Below, in pieces: positions 25,722 to 35,822 of a DNA stretch of 64,000 nucleotides. The translations under genes and the position numbers were made by a program. The notes beneath the pieces are model-generated. The model was given only the letters and a program-made list of their open reading frames with translations, made no database searches and was not told the DNA's origin. How positions within the stretch are numbered: position 1 is the first letter of the stretch; each line of letters opens with the position of its first letter. The stretch is from Oscillospiraceae bacterium (GTDB taxonomy: Bacteria > Bacillota > Clostridia > Oscillospirales > Ruminococcaceae): assembly GCA_009777635.1 (NCBI GenBank), contig WRLK01000004.1, positions 23,109 through 87,108 of the forward strand. Direction: 5' to 3'.

Positions 25722-27113
25722 TTGCAATCGGCCGCTTTACAATTTTTTAACGGCATGCGCGGCAAAAAGATCGCGCTGATGGGCATTGGCGTCACAAACA
25801 CGGACCTCATAAAGCTGCTTCATGAAAAGGGCGCCATAGTCACGGCCTGTGACCGCCGCGGGCGCGAGGAGCTGCTTCCGGCCATACTGGAGCTTGAAAC
25901 CCTCGGTATTTCGTTAAAGCTTGGCGAAGCTTATTTTGACGACCTTGACGCCGATATTATTTTCAGAACCCCCGGTATGAATTTTAATTTGCCGAAGCTT
26001 TTAGCGTTTAAATCGAAAGGCGGCGTCGTGACAAGCGAGATGGAGGTCTTTTTCGACGTTTGCCCATGCCCGGTTATCGCGGTGACAGGCAGCGACGGCA
26101 AGACCACTACCACGACGCTGATTGCGAAAATCCTAGAGGAAGAGGGCAAAACCGTACATCTCGGAGGCAACATCGGAAAGGCGCTTCTGCCCCGCGTTTT
26201 CGAAATGAGAGAGACCGACGTCGCTGTGGTGGAGCTTTCGAGCTTCCAGCTTATTTCAATGCGCAGCTCCCCGAAAACTGCGGTCGTCACGAATATTACG
26301 CCAAACCATCTTGACGTCCACCGCGACATGCTTGAATACATTCACGCGAAAAAAAATATTTTCATACACCAAAATGCGTTTTCACGCACTGTTTTAGGTT
26401 TTGACAACGACATTACGGTAAGCTTCGCCCCCGAGGTACGCGGCGAATGCATGATGTTTTCGCTAGAGCGTGAGATGGAACACGGCGCATGGCTCGACCC
26501 CTCCGGCTCCATCTTATTCGGCAACCGCGGCGAATCCACATTTATTATGAACGCGTCGGACATCCGGCTGCCCGGCAGGCATAATATTTCAAACTACTTA
26601 GCCGCAATCTGCGCGGTATGGGGGCAGGCCGACGCGAAAACCATCCGCAAGGTGGCTAAGGAATTCTCGGGCGTCCCCCACAGGATTGAATTTATCCGCG
26701 AGCTTGACGGCGTAAAATGGTACAACGACAGCATTGCGACAACGCCAACCCGCGCCGTCGCGGGGATTCGTTCATTTGGACGAAGGATTATCCTGATTGC
26801 GGGGGGATACGATAAAAAAATCCCGTATGAGCCGCTAGCCCCGGACATCATAAGACATGTAAAGCTTCTTATCTTGACGGGAGAGACGGGACCTAAAATC
26901 GAGGCCGCGGTTCTCTCGCACCCCGATTATAACGGAATCACACCCGGGATCGTAAATGCCGGGGATCTTGAAAGCGCCGTTAAAATCGCGCGGAAAGCCG
27001 CCTGTGAAGATGACGTCGTGTCGCTTTCGCCTGCCAGCGCAAGCTTTGATAAGTACAAAAACTTTGAAGCGCGCGGCCACCATTTTAAAGAGCTTGTAAA
27101 CGCGCTGGACTAA
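25722..27113 (+). CDS. murD: UDP-N-acetylmuramoylalanine--D-glutamate ligase
   Basis: 463 residues from TTG 25722, which follows GGGAGGG at six bases. The ORF-track TTG at 25689 abuts a TATAAT and would be outside the transcript. MurD adds D-Glu to UDP-MurNAc-L-Ala in the cytosol. The Mur ligase features are the N-terminal Rossmann-like domain (GIGVTNTDLIKLL), the ATP loop VTGSDGKTTTTTLIAKIL, VVELSSFQL, and ITPNHLDVH with metal/carbamyl-Lys positions. The C-terminal domain begins near VPHRIEF. It is separate from other mur genes and divergent from the AbrB-like gene. Confidence 0.95.
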   Translation: MQSAALQFFNGMRGKKIALMGIGVTNTDLIKLLHEKGAIVTACDRRGREELLPAILELETLGISLKLGEAYFDDLDADIIFRTPGMNFNLPKLLAFKSKGGVVTSEMEVFFDVCPCPVIAVTGSDGKTTTTTLIAKILEEEGKTVHLGGNIGKALLPRVFEMRETDVAVVELSSFQLISMRSSPKTAVVTNITPNHLDVHRDMLEYIHAKKNIFIHQNAFSRTVLGFDNDITVSFAPEVRGECMMFSLEREMEHGAWLDPSGSILFGNRGESTFIMNASDIRLPGRHNISNYLAAICAVWGQADAKTIRKVAKEFSGVPHRIEFIRELDGVKWYNDSIATTPTRAVAGIRSFGRRIILIAGGYDKKIPYEPLAPDIIRHVKLLILTGETGPKIEAAVLSHPDYNGITPGIVNAGDLESAVKIARKAACEDDVVSLSPASASFDKYKNFEARGHHFKELVNALD

Positions 27114-27147
27114 AAAATATGACTTGCAAAAGAAAAGTAGGTACCAT

Positions 27148-28188
27148 ATGAACACAAAAGAATTGCTGCTTAAATTTTCCGCGTTGACCGGAGTTTCCGG
27201 CGCGGATACCGAGGCCGTAAAATACGCGCGCGAAATGCTGTCCAGGCTTGGCAAGGTACAGGTCTCTCCGCTTGGCAGCGTGATTTGCGCTATCCGTGAG
27301 CCGCCTTTAGGCAAACCGCATATCATGCTTGACGCGCACATAGACGAAACCGGTATGGTTGTCACGTTTATCGAGGACAGTGGGTTTCTCCGCGTCGGCG
27401 CATACGGCGGCGTCGACAGGCGCGTGCTTTTGTCGTCGCCCGTCATAGCGCATACGGCAAACGGCCCGGTAAACGGCGTTGTATGCTCAATCCCGCCGCA
27501 TTTGAGCAAAGAAAACGATAAAAACAAAACAATTGACGAAATCTATATCGACATCGGCGCAAGTTCCAAGAAAGAAGCGGAAAAGCTTGTAAAGCCCGGC
27601 GACTACGTCACGCTGAAGTCAAACCCGGCGGAGCTTTTAAACGGAATCGTAAGCGGTAAAGCGCTAGACGACCGGGCGGGATGCGTTGTAATCCTGAAAA
27701 CGCTTGCATTGCTCGGCGAAGATTTACCGGACTGCGGGCTTACAGCCGTTTTCTCGTCGATGGAGGAAGTCGGCGGCGGGGGCGCAAAAACCGCCGCGTA
27801 TGACGTAAACCCAACCCATGCCGCAGTAGTCGACATGAGCTTTGCTTACACGCCGGACTCCGAGCGAAAGGATTGCGGCGAGCTTAAAAAAGGCCCGATG
27901 ATCGGGTTTTCACCGGTTTTAGACAACGGCATGTCAAATATGCTGTGCCGTCTCGCCGAAAAAAACGGCATACCGTTCCAAGCGGAGGTCATGGGCGGTA
28001 AAACCGGCACAAACGCCGATTGGATCGCAACCTCGCGGGCCGGCGTCAAGACTGCGCTGTTGTCCGTCCCGCTAAAATATATGCACACGCCGGTTGAGTC
28101 GGTCGCCATAGACGACGTTGAGAATACGGCAAAGCTTTTAGCCGCGTTCGTTAAAGAGCTTGCGCAGGAGGTCCCCTGTAATGAGTGA
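27148..28188 (+). CDS. M42 family metallopeptidase (first of a tandem pair)
   Basis: 346 residues from ATG 27148, chosen because AGTAGGT precedes it and the upstream TTG has no RBS. M42 peptidases are dinuclear zinc/cobalt aminopeptidases that form large tetrahedral shells. Metal ligands and general base are visible as DAHIDETG, ALDDRAGC and EEVGGGGAK, with a late His in YMHTPVES. It is translationally coupled to a paralogue by an 8-base overlap. The substrate range (acidic or hydrophobic N-termini) cannot be decided. Confidence 0.92.
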   Translation: MNTKELLLKFSALTGVSGADTEAVKYAREMLSRLGKVQVSPLGSVICAIREPPLGKPHIMLDAHIDETGMVVTFIEDSGFLRVGAYGGVDRRVLLSSPVIAHTANGPVNGVVCSIPPHLSKENDKNKTIDEIYIDIGASSKKEAEKLVKPGDYVTLKSNPAELLNGIVSGKALDDRAGCVVILKTLALLGEDLPDCGLTAVFSSMEEVGGGGAKTAAYDVNPTHAAVVDMSFAYTPDSERKDCGELKKGPMIGFSPVLDNGMSNMLCRLAEKNGIPFQAEVMGGKTGTNADWIATSRAGVKTALLSVPLKYMHTPVESVAIDDVENTAKLLAAFVKELAQEVPCNE

Positions 28189-29212
28189 CGCGTTAAAAAT
28201 CTTAGAAAAACTATCCATGATTCCCGGGGCGTCGGGGGACGAAGTCCGCGTGCGCGATGAAATCATATTGCAGATAGGTGATTCCTGCAAGCTTACCGTT
28301 GATGCACTCGGCAACCTTATTTGCGATTACAAAGGCAAAAAACGCGCCAAGAACAAGGTTATGTTCTGCGCCCATATGGATGAAGTCGGGTTTATCGTCA
28401 CCGGCGTTGAAGACAGCGGACTGCTGCGTTTTGTAAGCGTCGGCGGGATAGACGACCGCGTCGTACCCGGAAAATCCGTCATCATCGGGGAGCGCCGCGT
28501 ATACGGCGTTATCGGCGCGAAAGCGACCCATCACTTAAAAGAAAAGGAAAAGACCGAGCCTGTTCCTTTGGACAAGCTTTATATCGACATCGGCGCAAAG
28601 GATAAAGACGACGCGCTCAACTTTGTAAAGCCGGGCGACTGTGCCGTGTTTTACGCTGAGTTTACCGAACTTTATAAAAACAAGATTATGGGGCGCGCGT
28701 TTGACGACCGAGCCGGATGCGCGCTGCTTATTTCGATGATACAAAAAAAGCCGGAATACGACTGCGTTTTCGTTTTCACCACACAGGAGGAGACCGGCTG
28801 CTCCGGCGCGATGGCAGCGGGCTACTTTGTAAACCCCGACGTCTCCGTTGTAGTTGAAGCGACTACAGCCAGCGACATCGCGGGTGTTGATGCGGGCATG
28901 ACCGTGTGTAAGCTTGGCGAAGGCGCCGCCGTTTCGTTTATGGACAAGGGCGCCGTCTACGACGCGGAGCTTTACCGTCTTGCGCTAAAAGTCGCGGAGG
29001 AAAACAAAATCCCGTGCCAAACGAAATCCGGCGTATTCGGCGGAAATGACGCGCGCTCTCTTCAGACGGCGCGTGACGGCACGCGGATACTGGCCCTAAG
29101 CTTGCCGTGCCGGTATCTTCACACGGGCAATTGCGTCCTTGACAAATCCGACGTCAAAAACACGGAAAAACTGCTTGACAAGCTCTTGTTAGAATTGTGC
29201 GGCAATCTGTAA
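28181..29212 (+). CDS. M42 family metallopeptidase (second of a tandem pair)
   Basis: 343 residues from ATG 28181, which has CAGGAGG nine bases upstream inside the end of the first gene. The metal and catalytic motifs are intact: CAHMDEVG, AFDDRAGC, TTQEETGCSGA and YLHTGN. It differs enough from its neighbour to suggest an old duplication with divergent specificity, possibly mixed shells as seen in other organisms with several M42 paralogues (inference). Confidence 0.92.
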   Translation: MSDALKILEKLSMIPGASGDEVRVRDEIILQIGDSCKLTVDALGNLICDYKGKKRAKNKVMFCAHMDEVGFIVTGVEDSGLLRFVSVGGIDDRVVPGKSVIIGERRVYGVIGAKATHHLKEKEKTEPVPLDKLYIDIGAKDKDDALNFVKPGDCAVFYAEFTELYKNKIMGRAFDDRAGCALLISMIQKKPEYDCVFVFTTQEETGCSGAMAAGYFVNPDVSVVVEATTASDIAGVDAGMTVCKLGEGAAVSFMDKGAVYDAELYRLALKVAEENKIPCQTKSGVFGGNDARSLQTARDGTRILALSLPCRYLHTGNCVLDKSDVKNTEKLLDKLLLELCGNL

Positions 29213-29243
29213 GGCGATTTAACTTTACGCTTTGAGGTATAAA

Positions 29244-30503
29244 ATGAAACAGCCTTTTTTTAACTTTAGCGACAGGATTCTGGCGCTTTCATACGAGGCC
29301 GGCGGTATTTGCCGCGGGCCGTTTTCGGAGATTGAGGAAACAGCGGCCTTTAACGCTTGCAAGGTGCTTTCGGCGTTCCAGAAACACAGGGTCGGCGAAT
29401 CGCACTTTACCGGTACGACCGGCTATGGCTACGGCGATCGGGGGCGCGACACGCTTGACGCTGTTTTCGCGTCGGTTTTCGGCGCCGAGGACGCGCTTGT
29501 CCGCCACCAGTTCGTCTCCGGCACCAACGCCATTACAACCGCACTGTTCGGCGTTTTGCGCCCCGGCGACAGAATGGTTTCCGTTTCAGGCACGCCATAC
29601 GACACGCTTCACGCCGTACTCGGGCTTCGAGGCAAAAACTACGGCTCGCTAAAGGATTTCGGCATACAATACGAGGAGCTCCCGCTACGCAAGGACGGCA
29701 AGGTGGATCTTGAAAAAATCCCGGAAGCGGTAAAAGGCGCAAAGATCGCGTATTTACAGCGTTCCCGCGGGTATTCGCTGAGACCGTCCATCACGGTCGG
29801 CGAAATCGAAAGGATTTCTAAAATCATCAGGACCGCCGATAAAAACGTTATCTTTATGGTTGATAATTGTTACGGTGAATTTGTCGAAAAGCGAGAGCCA
29901 ACAGGCGCCGGCGCCGACCTGATTATCGGTTCGCTCATAAAGAATCCGGGCGGCGGCATTGCCCGGACGGGCGGATACATAGCGGGCCGCGCGGATTTGA
30001 TCGAGCTTTGCGCGCACCGCATGACAAGCCCCGGCGCGGGACGCGACGTCGGCTGTTCGCTGGATGAGACAAAAAACATGTACATGGGGCTTTTTTTAGC
30101 GCCCGAAGTCACGGCGGCGGCCCTGAAAACAGCCGTATACGCCGCCGCGGTATTTTCAAAAATGGGGTATCGCGTCCTTCCGGCGGCTCACGAATACCGC
30201 ACCGACGTCATACAGGCCGTGGTGCTTAAAAGCGAGGAAAGGCTTCTCGCTTTTTGCAGGGGAATCCAGCGCGGCGCGCCGGTTGATTCGTTCGTGACGC
30301 CGCAGGCGTGGGATATGCCCGGTTACGAAGACCGCGTCGTCATGGCGGCGGGCGCGTTTCATATGGGCGCATCGATTGAGCTGTCGGCGGACGGTCCCGT
30401 GCGCGAGCCATACGCCGCATGGATGCAAGGCGGACTGACCGCCGCCACAGGCAGGCTGGGGGTACTGCTAGCCGCGCAGGAGCTTGATTCATGCACGGAC
30501 TGA
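29244..30503 (+). CDS. PLP-dependent methionine gamma-lyase-like / 'aluminium resistance' family protein
   Basis: 419 residues from ATG 29244 with GAGGT five bases upstream. It belongs to the fold-type I PLP family often labelled aluminium resistance protein or Met_gamma_lyase. The PLP lysine lies in IIGSLIKNPGGGIARTGGYI, preceded by the cofactor Asp in FMVDNCYGEF. TGTTGYGYGDRGRD and VRHQFVSGTNAI form the phosphate and substrate side. True activity in this family is poorly established and a sulfur amino acid lyase role is likely. It is the last gene of the murD-side unit and is followed by a terminator. Confidence 0.88.
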   Translation: MKQPFFNFSDRILALSYEAGGICRGPFSEIEETAAFNACKVLSAFQKHRVGESHFTGTTGYGYGDRGRDTLDAVFASVFGAEDALVRHQFVSGTNAITTALFGVLRPGDRMVSVSGTPYDTLHAVLGLRGKNYGSLKDFGIQYEELPLRKDGKVDLEKIPEAVKGAKIAYLQRSRGYSLRPSITVGEIERISKIIRTADKNVIFMVDNCYGEFVEKREPTGAGADLIIGSLIKNPGGGIARTGGYIAGRADLIELCAHRMTSPGAGRDVGCSLDETKNMYMGLFLAPEVTAAALKTAVYAAAVFSKMGYRVLPAAHEYRTDVIQAVVLKSEERLLAFCRGIQRGAPVDSFVTPQAWDMPGYEDRVVMAAGAFHMGASIELSADGPVREPYAAWMQGGLTAATGRLGVLLAAQELDSCTD

Positions 30504-30537
30504 CTTTACGCCGGTCAACGATAAAGCGCCGCATAAA

Positions 30538-30578
30538 AACAATCGAGGCAATTCTTTTGCCCCGATTGTTGCTTTTTG
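30538..30578 (+). terminator. Rho-independent terminator
   Basis: AACAATCGAGGCAA / TTGCCCCGATTGTT stem (one mismatch) with a short loop, then GCTTTTTG. It separates the PLP gene from the convergent glnN. Confidence 0.85.
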
Positions 30579-30593
30579 TTTCCTTTAATATAT

Positions 30594-32684
30594 TTATATA
30601 ACGCTGAAAAGTATATCCGCGTAATTCGGCAGCGGCCAATGCTTTCTTGCCACGAACGTTTCGAGCTCATCCACGATAAACCGCAGCTCCGACATAGCGC
30701 TATACACCTTATCGCGGTAAAACTTTGCGTGGACAAGGATATCGGCCTCTTCCTTAGCCTCAAGGACCGCGCTTTCAAGCACAGTCAGCCGCCTTAACAG
30801 GCATGCGGACAGCTTTGCGATATTCTTAAGTAAGTACTCCTCAAGCGAAGCGTCATACTCCCCGCACGCTTTCTTTTGCCCCAGCAGCCTCGTCAAATCA
30901 TTTTGGTAGTCCACGCAGGCCGGGATGATGATCCCCTTGACCATGTCCACCATTGTGAGCGCTTCAATATGAATCGTTTTGCAGTAGCCCTCCATGAGGA
31001 TATCATGCCGCGAATGTATCTCCGACTCGATGAAAACGTTATGTTTCGTAAACAGCTCGATGCTTTTTTCCGATATAAATTCCGGAAGCGCGTCAACCGT
31101 GGTTTTTAGATTTGACAGTCCGCGCCTCTCGGCCTCCGCAACCCATTCATCGGAGTAATTGTTTCCGTTAAAAACGATCCTCTTGTGCTTTTTGAACGTA
31201 TTTTTTATAAGCGCCGCCAAATCCCCGCTAAAGTCGCCGGACTTCTCTAAAAGATCCGCGAATTGTCCTAAGATTTCAGCAATCGCCGTATTAAGGACGA
31301 TATTGGGCCCTGCGACGGAAAACGCCGAGCCGAGCATACGGAACTCAAATTTGTTGCCTGTAAACGCGAACGGCGATGTGCGGTTGCGGTCGGTCGTGTC
31401 TTTCGTGAAATGCGGCAGCACCGTTACGCCGATTTCCATTATTTCTCTTTCCTTGCCCTGATAATCGGCGCTGCTTTCAAGCGACTCCAATATCTCCGCG
31501 AGCTCCTCGCCTATAAAGATTGATACTATGGCGGGCGGCGCTTCGTTTGCACCGAGCCTGTGGTCGTTTCCGGCGCTTGCCGCCGATACCCTGAGCAAGT
31601 CCTGATACTCGTCCACCGCTTTTATGACCGCGACTAGAAACAATAAGAACTGCGCGTCCTCATGCGGGGTCTGGCCCGGCTCCAGCAGGTTGACGCCCGT
31701 ATCGGTGCTGATAGACCAGTTGTTGTGCTTTCCGCTGCCGTTGACGCCGGCGAAAGGCTTCTCGTGAAGCAGACAGGTAAGCCCGTGACGGTCCGCGATC
31801 GTTTTCATCATCTCCATAGTAAGCTGGTTATGGTCGGTCGCGATATTCGTCGTCGCGTAAATCGGCGCAAGCTCGTGCTGTGCCGGGGCGACTTCATTGT
31901 GTTTTGTTTTTGCGTAAACTCCAAGCTTCCAGAGTTCTTCATCGAGCTCCTTCATGAAATCCGATACCCTCGGCTTTATGCTGCCGAAGTATTGGTCCTC
32001 GAGCTCCTGCCCCTTGGGCGGACGGGCGCCGAACAAGGTTCTTCCGGTATATACCAAGTCCGGCCTTTTCAGGAACATCTCTTTATCGACGAGAAAATAT
32101 TCCTGCTCCGGGCCGACTTGCGCCACAACGCGCTGTGAGGCCGTGTCGCCGAAAAGCCTGAGGATTCGTATCGCCTGTTTGTCGATGGCCTCCATTGAGC
32201 GGAGAAGCGGGGTTTTCTTGTCAAGCGCCTCGCCGCTGTAGGAGCAAAAGGCGGTCGGGATACACAAGGTTCCGTCCTTGATAAACGCGTAGGAGGTCGT
32301 GTCCCAGACCGTGTATCCCCTTGCCTCAAAAGTCGCGCGCAAACCGCCTGACGGGAAGCTCGACGCATCGGGCTCGCCCCTCACAAGCGATTTGCCCGAA
32401 AACGCCATAATACCGCAGCCATCTCCGCATGGCTCAATAAAGCTGTCATGCTTTTCGGCCGTAGTCCCGGTCATGGGCTGGAACCAATGCGTGAAGTGGG
32501 TAGCGCCTTTTTCCACCGCCCAGTCCTTCATGGCGGCGGCGACTACATTTGCTACATCAAGCTCCAGATGCATACCCTGAAGCATAGTTTTTTTGAGCGC
32601 CCTGTAGATATCCTTGGGCAGTTTTTCCCGCATTACGGCGTCGTTAAAAACCATGCTTCCAAATAGATCGTGTATTTTTTTCAT
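30594..32684 (-). CDS. glnN: Glutamine synthetase type III
   Basis: 696 residues from ATG 32684, which has AAGGAGG upstream. The ORF-track start lies in the promoter. GS-III enzymes are about 700 residues, as here. They combine glutamate, ammonia and ATP into glutamine. Recognisable blocks are [20 protein letters not shown] (metal Glu), [25 protein letters not shown] and the ammonia/glutamate-site region with [16 protein letters not shown]. This is a second glutamine synthetase besides the GS-I in the large operon. The leader carries an ANTAR-type hairpin and a terminator-like stem (described separately). Confidence 0.97.
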   Translation of the reverse strand: MKKIHDLFGSMVFNDAVMREKLPKDIYRALKKTMLQGMHLELDVANVVAAAMKDWAVEKGATHFTHWFQPMTGTTAEKHDSFIEPCGDGCGIMAFSGKSLVRGEPDASSFPSGGLRATFEARGYTVWDTTSYAFIKDGTLCIPTAFCSYSGEALDKKTPLLRSMEAIDKQAIRILRLFGDTASQRVVAQVGPEQEYFLVDKEMFLKRPDLVYTGRTLFGARPPKGQELEDQYFGSIKPRVSDFMKELDEELWKLGVYAKTKHNEVAPAQHELAPIYATTNIATDHNQLTMEMMKTIADRHGLTCLLHEKPFAGVNGSGKHNNWSISTDTGVNLLEPGQTPHEDAQFLLFLVAVIKAVDEYQDLLRVSAASAGNDHRLGANEAPPAIVSIFIGEELAEILESLESSADYQGKEREIMEIGVTVLPHFTKDTTDRNRTSPFAFTGNKFEFRMLGSAFSVAGPNIVLNTAIAEILGQFADLLEKSGDFSGDLAALIKNTFKKHKRIVFNGNNYSDEWVAEAERRGLSNLKTTVDALPEFISEKSIELFTKHNVFIESEIHSRHDILMEGYCKTIHIEALTMVDMVKGIIIPACVDYQNDLTRLLGQKKACGEYDASLEEYLLKNIAKLSACLLRRLTVLESAVLEAKEEADILVHAKFYRDKVYSAMSELRFIVDELETFVARKHWPLPNYADILFSVI

Positions 32685-32699
32685 TTTTATATCCTCCTT

Positions 32700-32760
32700 A
32701 AAAAGTATCGCGCGCACTCCGCCGCCGGCTCCGGTGACAGAGCGCACGCCATTGTGCACC
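32700..32760 (-). promoter_or_regulatory. glnN leader: ANTAR-type hexaloop hairpin overlapping a terminator-like stem
   Basis: On the minus strand GGTGCAC-[AATGGC]-GTGCGCT (32741-32760) is a 7-bp stem with a hexaloop having A at position 1 and G at 4. It starts at the presumed +1. Its 3' arm is reused in an 11-bp stem, GCGTGCGCTCT with GGAGTGCGCGC (32739-32749 and 32710-32720), followed by GATACTTTTTAAGG. The two folds exclude each other, as in antitermination leaders. Confidence 0.65.
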
Positions 32761-32763
32761 AAA

Positions 32764-32769
32764 ATTATA
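32764..32769 (-). promoter_or_regulatory. -10 box of the glnN promoter
   Basis: TATAAT on the minus strand, 80 bases before the glnN ATG and four bases before the leader hairpin. No good -35 box is present at 16-18 bp, so the promoter may be weak or activator-dependent. Confidence 0.5.
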
Positions 32770-32867
32770 GTCAAATTAACTTAAAAACTGCCCTGTCCTT
32801 GCGGTCTTCTTTCCATCGGGCCGCGTAATCTGTTAACGATAAAATGAAAAGAAACGCCTGCAACCCA

Positions 32868-32899
32868 TAAAAAGCGCTGTGGACAAATGTCCACAGCGC
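32868..32899 (-). terminator. Terminator of the gatC-argG-argH-gatA-gatB operon
   Basis: GCGCTGTGGAC / GTCCACAGCGC, an 11-bp perfect stem with a four-base loop, followed by TTTTTATGGG on the minus strand, about 25 bases after the gatB stop. Confidence 0.9.
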
Positions 32900-32924
32900 C
32901 CTTGCTGTTTACACATATATATTA

Positions 32925-34364
32925 CTACAAATTAGCCTGGTTGTCAAGTGTTTCTTTCAAAGTTTTCCTCAACATGCCCGGGTCTCCCGTTCCATTCAGC
33001 ATCTTCATCGACTGCCCCATCAAAAAGCCGAAGGCTCTGTCTTTCCCCGCGCGGTAGTCCGAGACGGCGCCCGGGTTATCGTTTAGAACCTTAGCCACCG
33101 CGTTATGGATGGCCCCGCTGTCGCTGACCATTATCAGTCCCTTTTCGGCGATATACGCTTCAGGGTCGACGTCGCCGGTAAATACCGCTTCAACCGTTTC
33201 CTTGTAGGCGTTGCGGTTTATTTTCCCGCTTAAAACAAGTGAGACAAGATTGGCAAGCTTTCCCGGGTCCGGCGATAATTCTTCCGGCGGAGTATTTGTG
33301 CCGTTCATCAGCCGCATAATCTCGCCCGTAATCAAATGAGCAGATTCCAACGGCTCCCCGCTGCGCTTTAAAACGTCCTCAAACAAATCGGAGATGTTCT
33401 TATGGCCGGTAAGAACGGCCGCGTCAAACTCCGTCAGACCGTAATCCCGGATATACCTTTCCCGTTTCTGATTCGCAAGCTCCGGCAAAGTCTCACGGAT
33501 ACGCGCAAGCCACTCATCGTCGATTTCGATCGGCAGCAGATCGGGCTCGGGAAAATAACGGTAATCCTGCGCGTTTTCTTTTGAGCGCATGCCGTATGAT
33601 TCGCCCTTGTCGTCGTCCCAGCGGCGCGTCTCCTGTACAATTTTCCCGCCTTTTTCCAAAACCTCGATCTGTCGTGAGGCTTCATATTCGATCGCGCGGC
33701 TGATGGCTTTAAATGAGTTTAAGTTTTTCATTTCGGTGCGAACGCCCATCTCCCCGCCCACAGGCCTCACCGACAGGTTGACGTCGGCGCGAAGCGAGCC
33801 CTCCTGCATTTTGCAGTCGCACACGCCGAGATAAAGCAGCGTTTCGCGCAGCTGCTCAAGGTAGCTGAGCGCCTCTGTACCGCTTTTAAAATCCGGCTGC
33901 GATACAATCTCCAAAAGCGGGACGCCGCAGCGGTTAAAATCCATATGCGTAGTGCCGCTTTGCGGGTCGTGGAGCAGCTTGCCGGCGTCTTCCTCCATGT
34001 GTATCTCGCGTATCCCGATGCGCTTTTTATGCCCGCCGCTTTCGATCTCCATAAACCCGTCGCGGCAGATTGGCGCGTATAATTGCGATACCTGATATGC
34101 TTTGGGCAAATCGGGGTAGAAGTAATTCTTGCGGTCGAATTTGCATTTTTGTGTGATCGTGCAGTTTAAGACAAGCCCCGCCCGCATGGCGTATTCCACG
34201 ACGGCGCGGTTCAGCCTCGGCAAGGTACCCGGCATACCTGAGCAAACCGGGCAGACATGGGTGTTCGGCTTACCTCCGAAATCGGTGGTGCAGCCGCAGA
34301 ATATTTTCGATTTTGTCGAGAGCTCCGCGTGGACCTCAAGGCCTATGACGGTTTCCCATTTCAC
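32925..34364 (-). CDS. gatB: Aspartyl/glutamyl-tRNA amidotransferase subunit B
   Basis: 479 residues, starting with GTG 34364 directly after the gatA stop, with GGGAGGTG eight bases upstream. GatB phosphorylates Glu-tRNA(Gln) or Asp-tRNA(Asn) and passes ammonia from GatA to it. The cradle domain has GLEVHAELSTKSKIFCGC, FCGCTTDFG and CPVCSGMPG (Cys pairs of the zinc site) and EDAGKLLHD. The C-terminal helical and YqeY-like tail is complete. It is the last gene of the operon. Confidence 0.97.
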   Translation of the reverse strand: MKWETVIGLEVHAELSTKSKIFCGCTTDFGGKPNTHVCPVCSGMPGTLPRLNRAVVEYAMRAGLVLNCTITQKCKFDRKNYFYPDLPKAYQVSQLYAPICRDGFMEIESGGHKKRIGIREIHMEEDAGKLLHDPQSGTTHMDFNRCGVPLLEIVSQPDFKSGTEALSYLEQLRETLLYLGVCDCKMQEGSLRADVNLSVRPVGGEMGVRTEMKNLNSFKAISRAIEYEASRQIEVLEKGGKIVQETRRWDDDKGESYGMRSKENAQDYRYFPEPDLLPIEIDDEWLARIRETLPELANQKRERYIRDYGLTEFDAAVLTGHKNISDLFEDVLKRSGEPLESAHLITGEIMRLMNGTNTPPEELSPDPGKLANLVSLVLSGKINRNAYKETVEAVFTGDVDPEAYIAEKGLIMVSDSGAIHNAVAKVLNDNPGAVSDYRAGKDRAFGFLMGQSMKMLNGTGDPGMLRKTLKETLDNQANL

Positions 34365-35822
34365 TTAAGCCGCACCTCCCGGCCTTTTTGTGTGGTGGTC
34401 CGTACGGCGCTGGTAAACACGTGCGGCGCCTATGAGCTTTTCTTCCGCAAACGCGTCCCCGATAAGCTGAAAGCCGACGGGAAGCCCCTGCCCGTCAAAC
34501 CCGCAGGGAAGAGAAACCGCCGGAAGCCCCGCGAGATTTACAGACACCGTATAAATATCGCCCATATACATTTTCATCGGGTCGTCTATATTTTCCCCTA
34601 GCTTATACGCCGTTGTCGGCGCAACGGGCGAGAGGATCATGTCAAAGCGCTCAAATAGCCCGCTGTAGGCGTCTTTGATGAGCGCGCGAATCTGCAAAGC
34701 CTTTTTGTAGTAGGCGTCGTAATATCCCGACGAAAGCACGAACGAGCCCAGCATGATTCTCCGCTTTACCTCCAGCCCGAAGCCCTCGCTTCGCGACAGA
34801 CGGTAGACCTCTGAAAGCGTGTTTGCCTTATCGCTCCTGTAGCCGTACTTCAGCCCGTCGTACCGCGAAAGGTTTGACGACGCCTCGGCGCAGGCGATGA
34901 TATAATACGCGGGGACCATATACTCCATCAGCGGCATGTCAAATTCCTCAACAGACGCGCCCGCCTCCTCAAACTCTTTTGCCGCCGCTAAAACGGCGCG
35001 TTTCACGTCCTCGTCAATACCGTCCGCAAAATAATTTCGCGGCAGGCCAATTTTAACGCCGTCAAGCCTTTCAAAGCGCGCGCCGCTAAAATCAAACGGG
35101 TTATTAATGACGCAGGTGCTGTCCTGATCGTCCGGCCCGGAGATGACCGACAATAAGGCGGCGCAGTCGTCTATATTATTTCCGATTGGACCGATCTGGT
35201 CGAGTGACGACGCGTATGCAATCAATCCGTACCGCGATACGGCGCCGTATGTCGGCTTGACGCCGGTAACACCGCAAAACGCGCAGGGCTGGCGTATACT
35301 TCCGCCCGTATCGGAGCCTATCGACAACGGTATCTCTCTTGCGGCAGCCGCCGCGGCGCTGCCGCCCGACGAGCCTCCGGCTACGCGCGACACATCCCAC
35401 GGATTGCGCACAGGCCCGAAAGCGCCCGTCTCGCTGGAGCCGCCCATCGCAAACTCGTCCATATTAAGCTTTCCGATGACGATCATACCCGCCCGCTCAA
35501 GCTTATCGACGATTGTCGCGTTAAATACCGGATTGTACCCGTCAAGCATTTTTGACGCGCAGGTAGTAGCCGTCCCCGCCGTGGATATGTTATCCTTAAT
35601 CGCGATCGGCACGCCTGTAAGCGGCGTCGGTTTGCCGCCGCCGACAAGCTGCTGTACGGCTTTCGCGCGGGCCATGGCTCTCTCTTTGCCGAGGGAAATA
35701 AATGCGTTTAACTGACCGTCGGTTCTTTCAACAGCGCCGATATAAGCGCTCACCGCTTCGGTGGCGCTAAGCTTCCCGGCCCTGATGGCGCTTGATAATT
35801 CAAGCGCGCTCAACTCAAGCAT
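34365..35822 (-). CDS. gatA: Aspartyl/glutamyl-tRNA amidotransferase subunit A
   Basis: 485 residues from ATG 35822, the usual length, with GGAGGAG upstream. The longer ORF-track frame is inside argH. GatA is the glutaminase of GatCAB. The amidase-signature triad is visible as the Lys in AIKDNIST and the two Ser in GGSSGGSAAA and SDTGGSIRQP. It overlaps the argH end by 13 bases, so translation is coupled to argininosuccinate lyase, an unusual partner. Confidence 0.97.
   Translation of the reverse strand: MLELSALELSSAIRAGKLSATEAVSAYIGAVERTDGQLNAFISLGKERAMARAKAVQQLVGGGKPTPLTGVPIAIKDNISTAGTATTCASKMLDGYNPVFNATIVDKLERAGMIVIGKLNMDEFAMGGSSETGAFGPVRNPWDVSRVAGGSSGGSAAAAAAREIPLSIGSDTGGSIRQPCAFCGVTGVKPTYGAVSRYGLIAYASSLDQIGPIGNNIDDCAALLSVISGPDDQDSTCVINNPFDFSGARFERLDGVKIGLPRNYFADGIDEDVKRAVLAAAKEFEEAGASVEEFDMPLMEYMVPAYYIIACAEASSNLSRYDGLKYGYRSDKANTLSEVYRLSRSEGFGLEVKRRIMLGSFVLSSGYYDAYYKKALQIRALIKDAYSGLFERFDMILSPVAPTTAYKLGENIDDPMKMYMGDIYTVSVNLAGLPAVSLPCGFDGQGLPVGFQLIGDAFAEEKLIGAARVYQRRTDHHTKRPGGAA

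Noticed and set aside
26835-27527. 230-residue minus-strand ORF
   Set aside because: It is antisense to murD and the first M42 peptidase. Its composition is that of a shadow frame.
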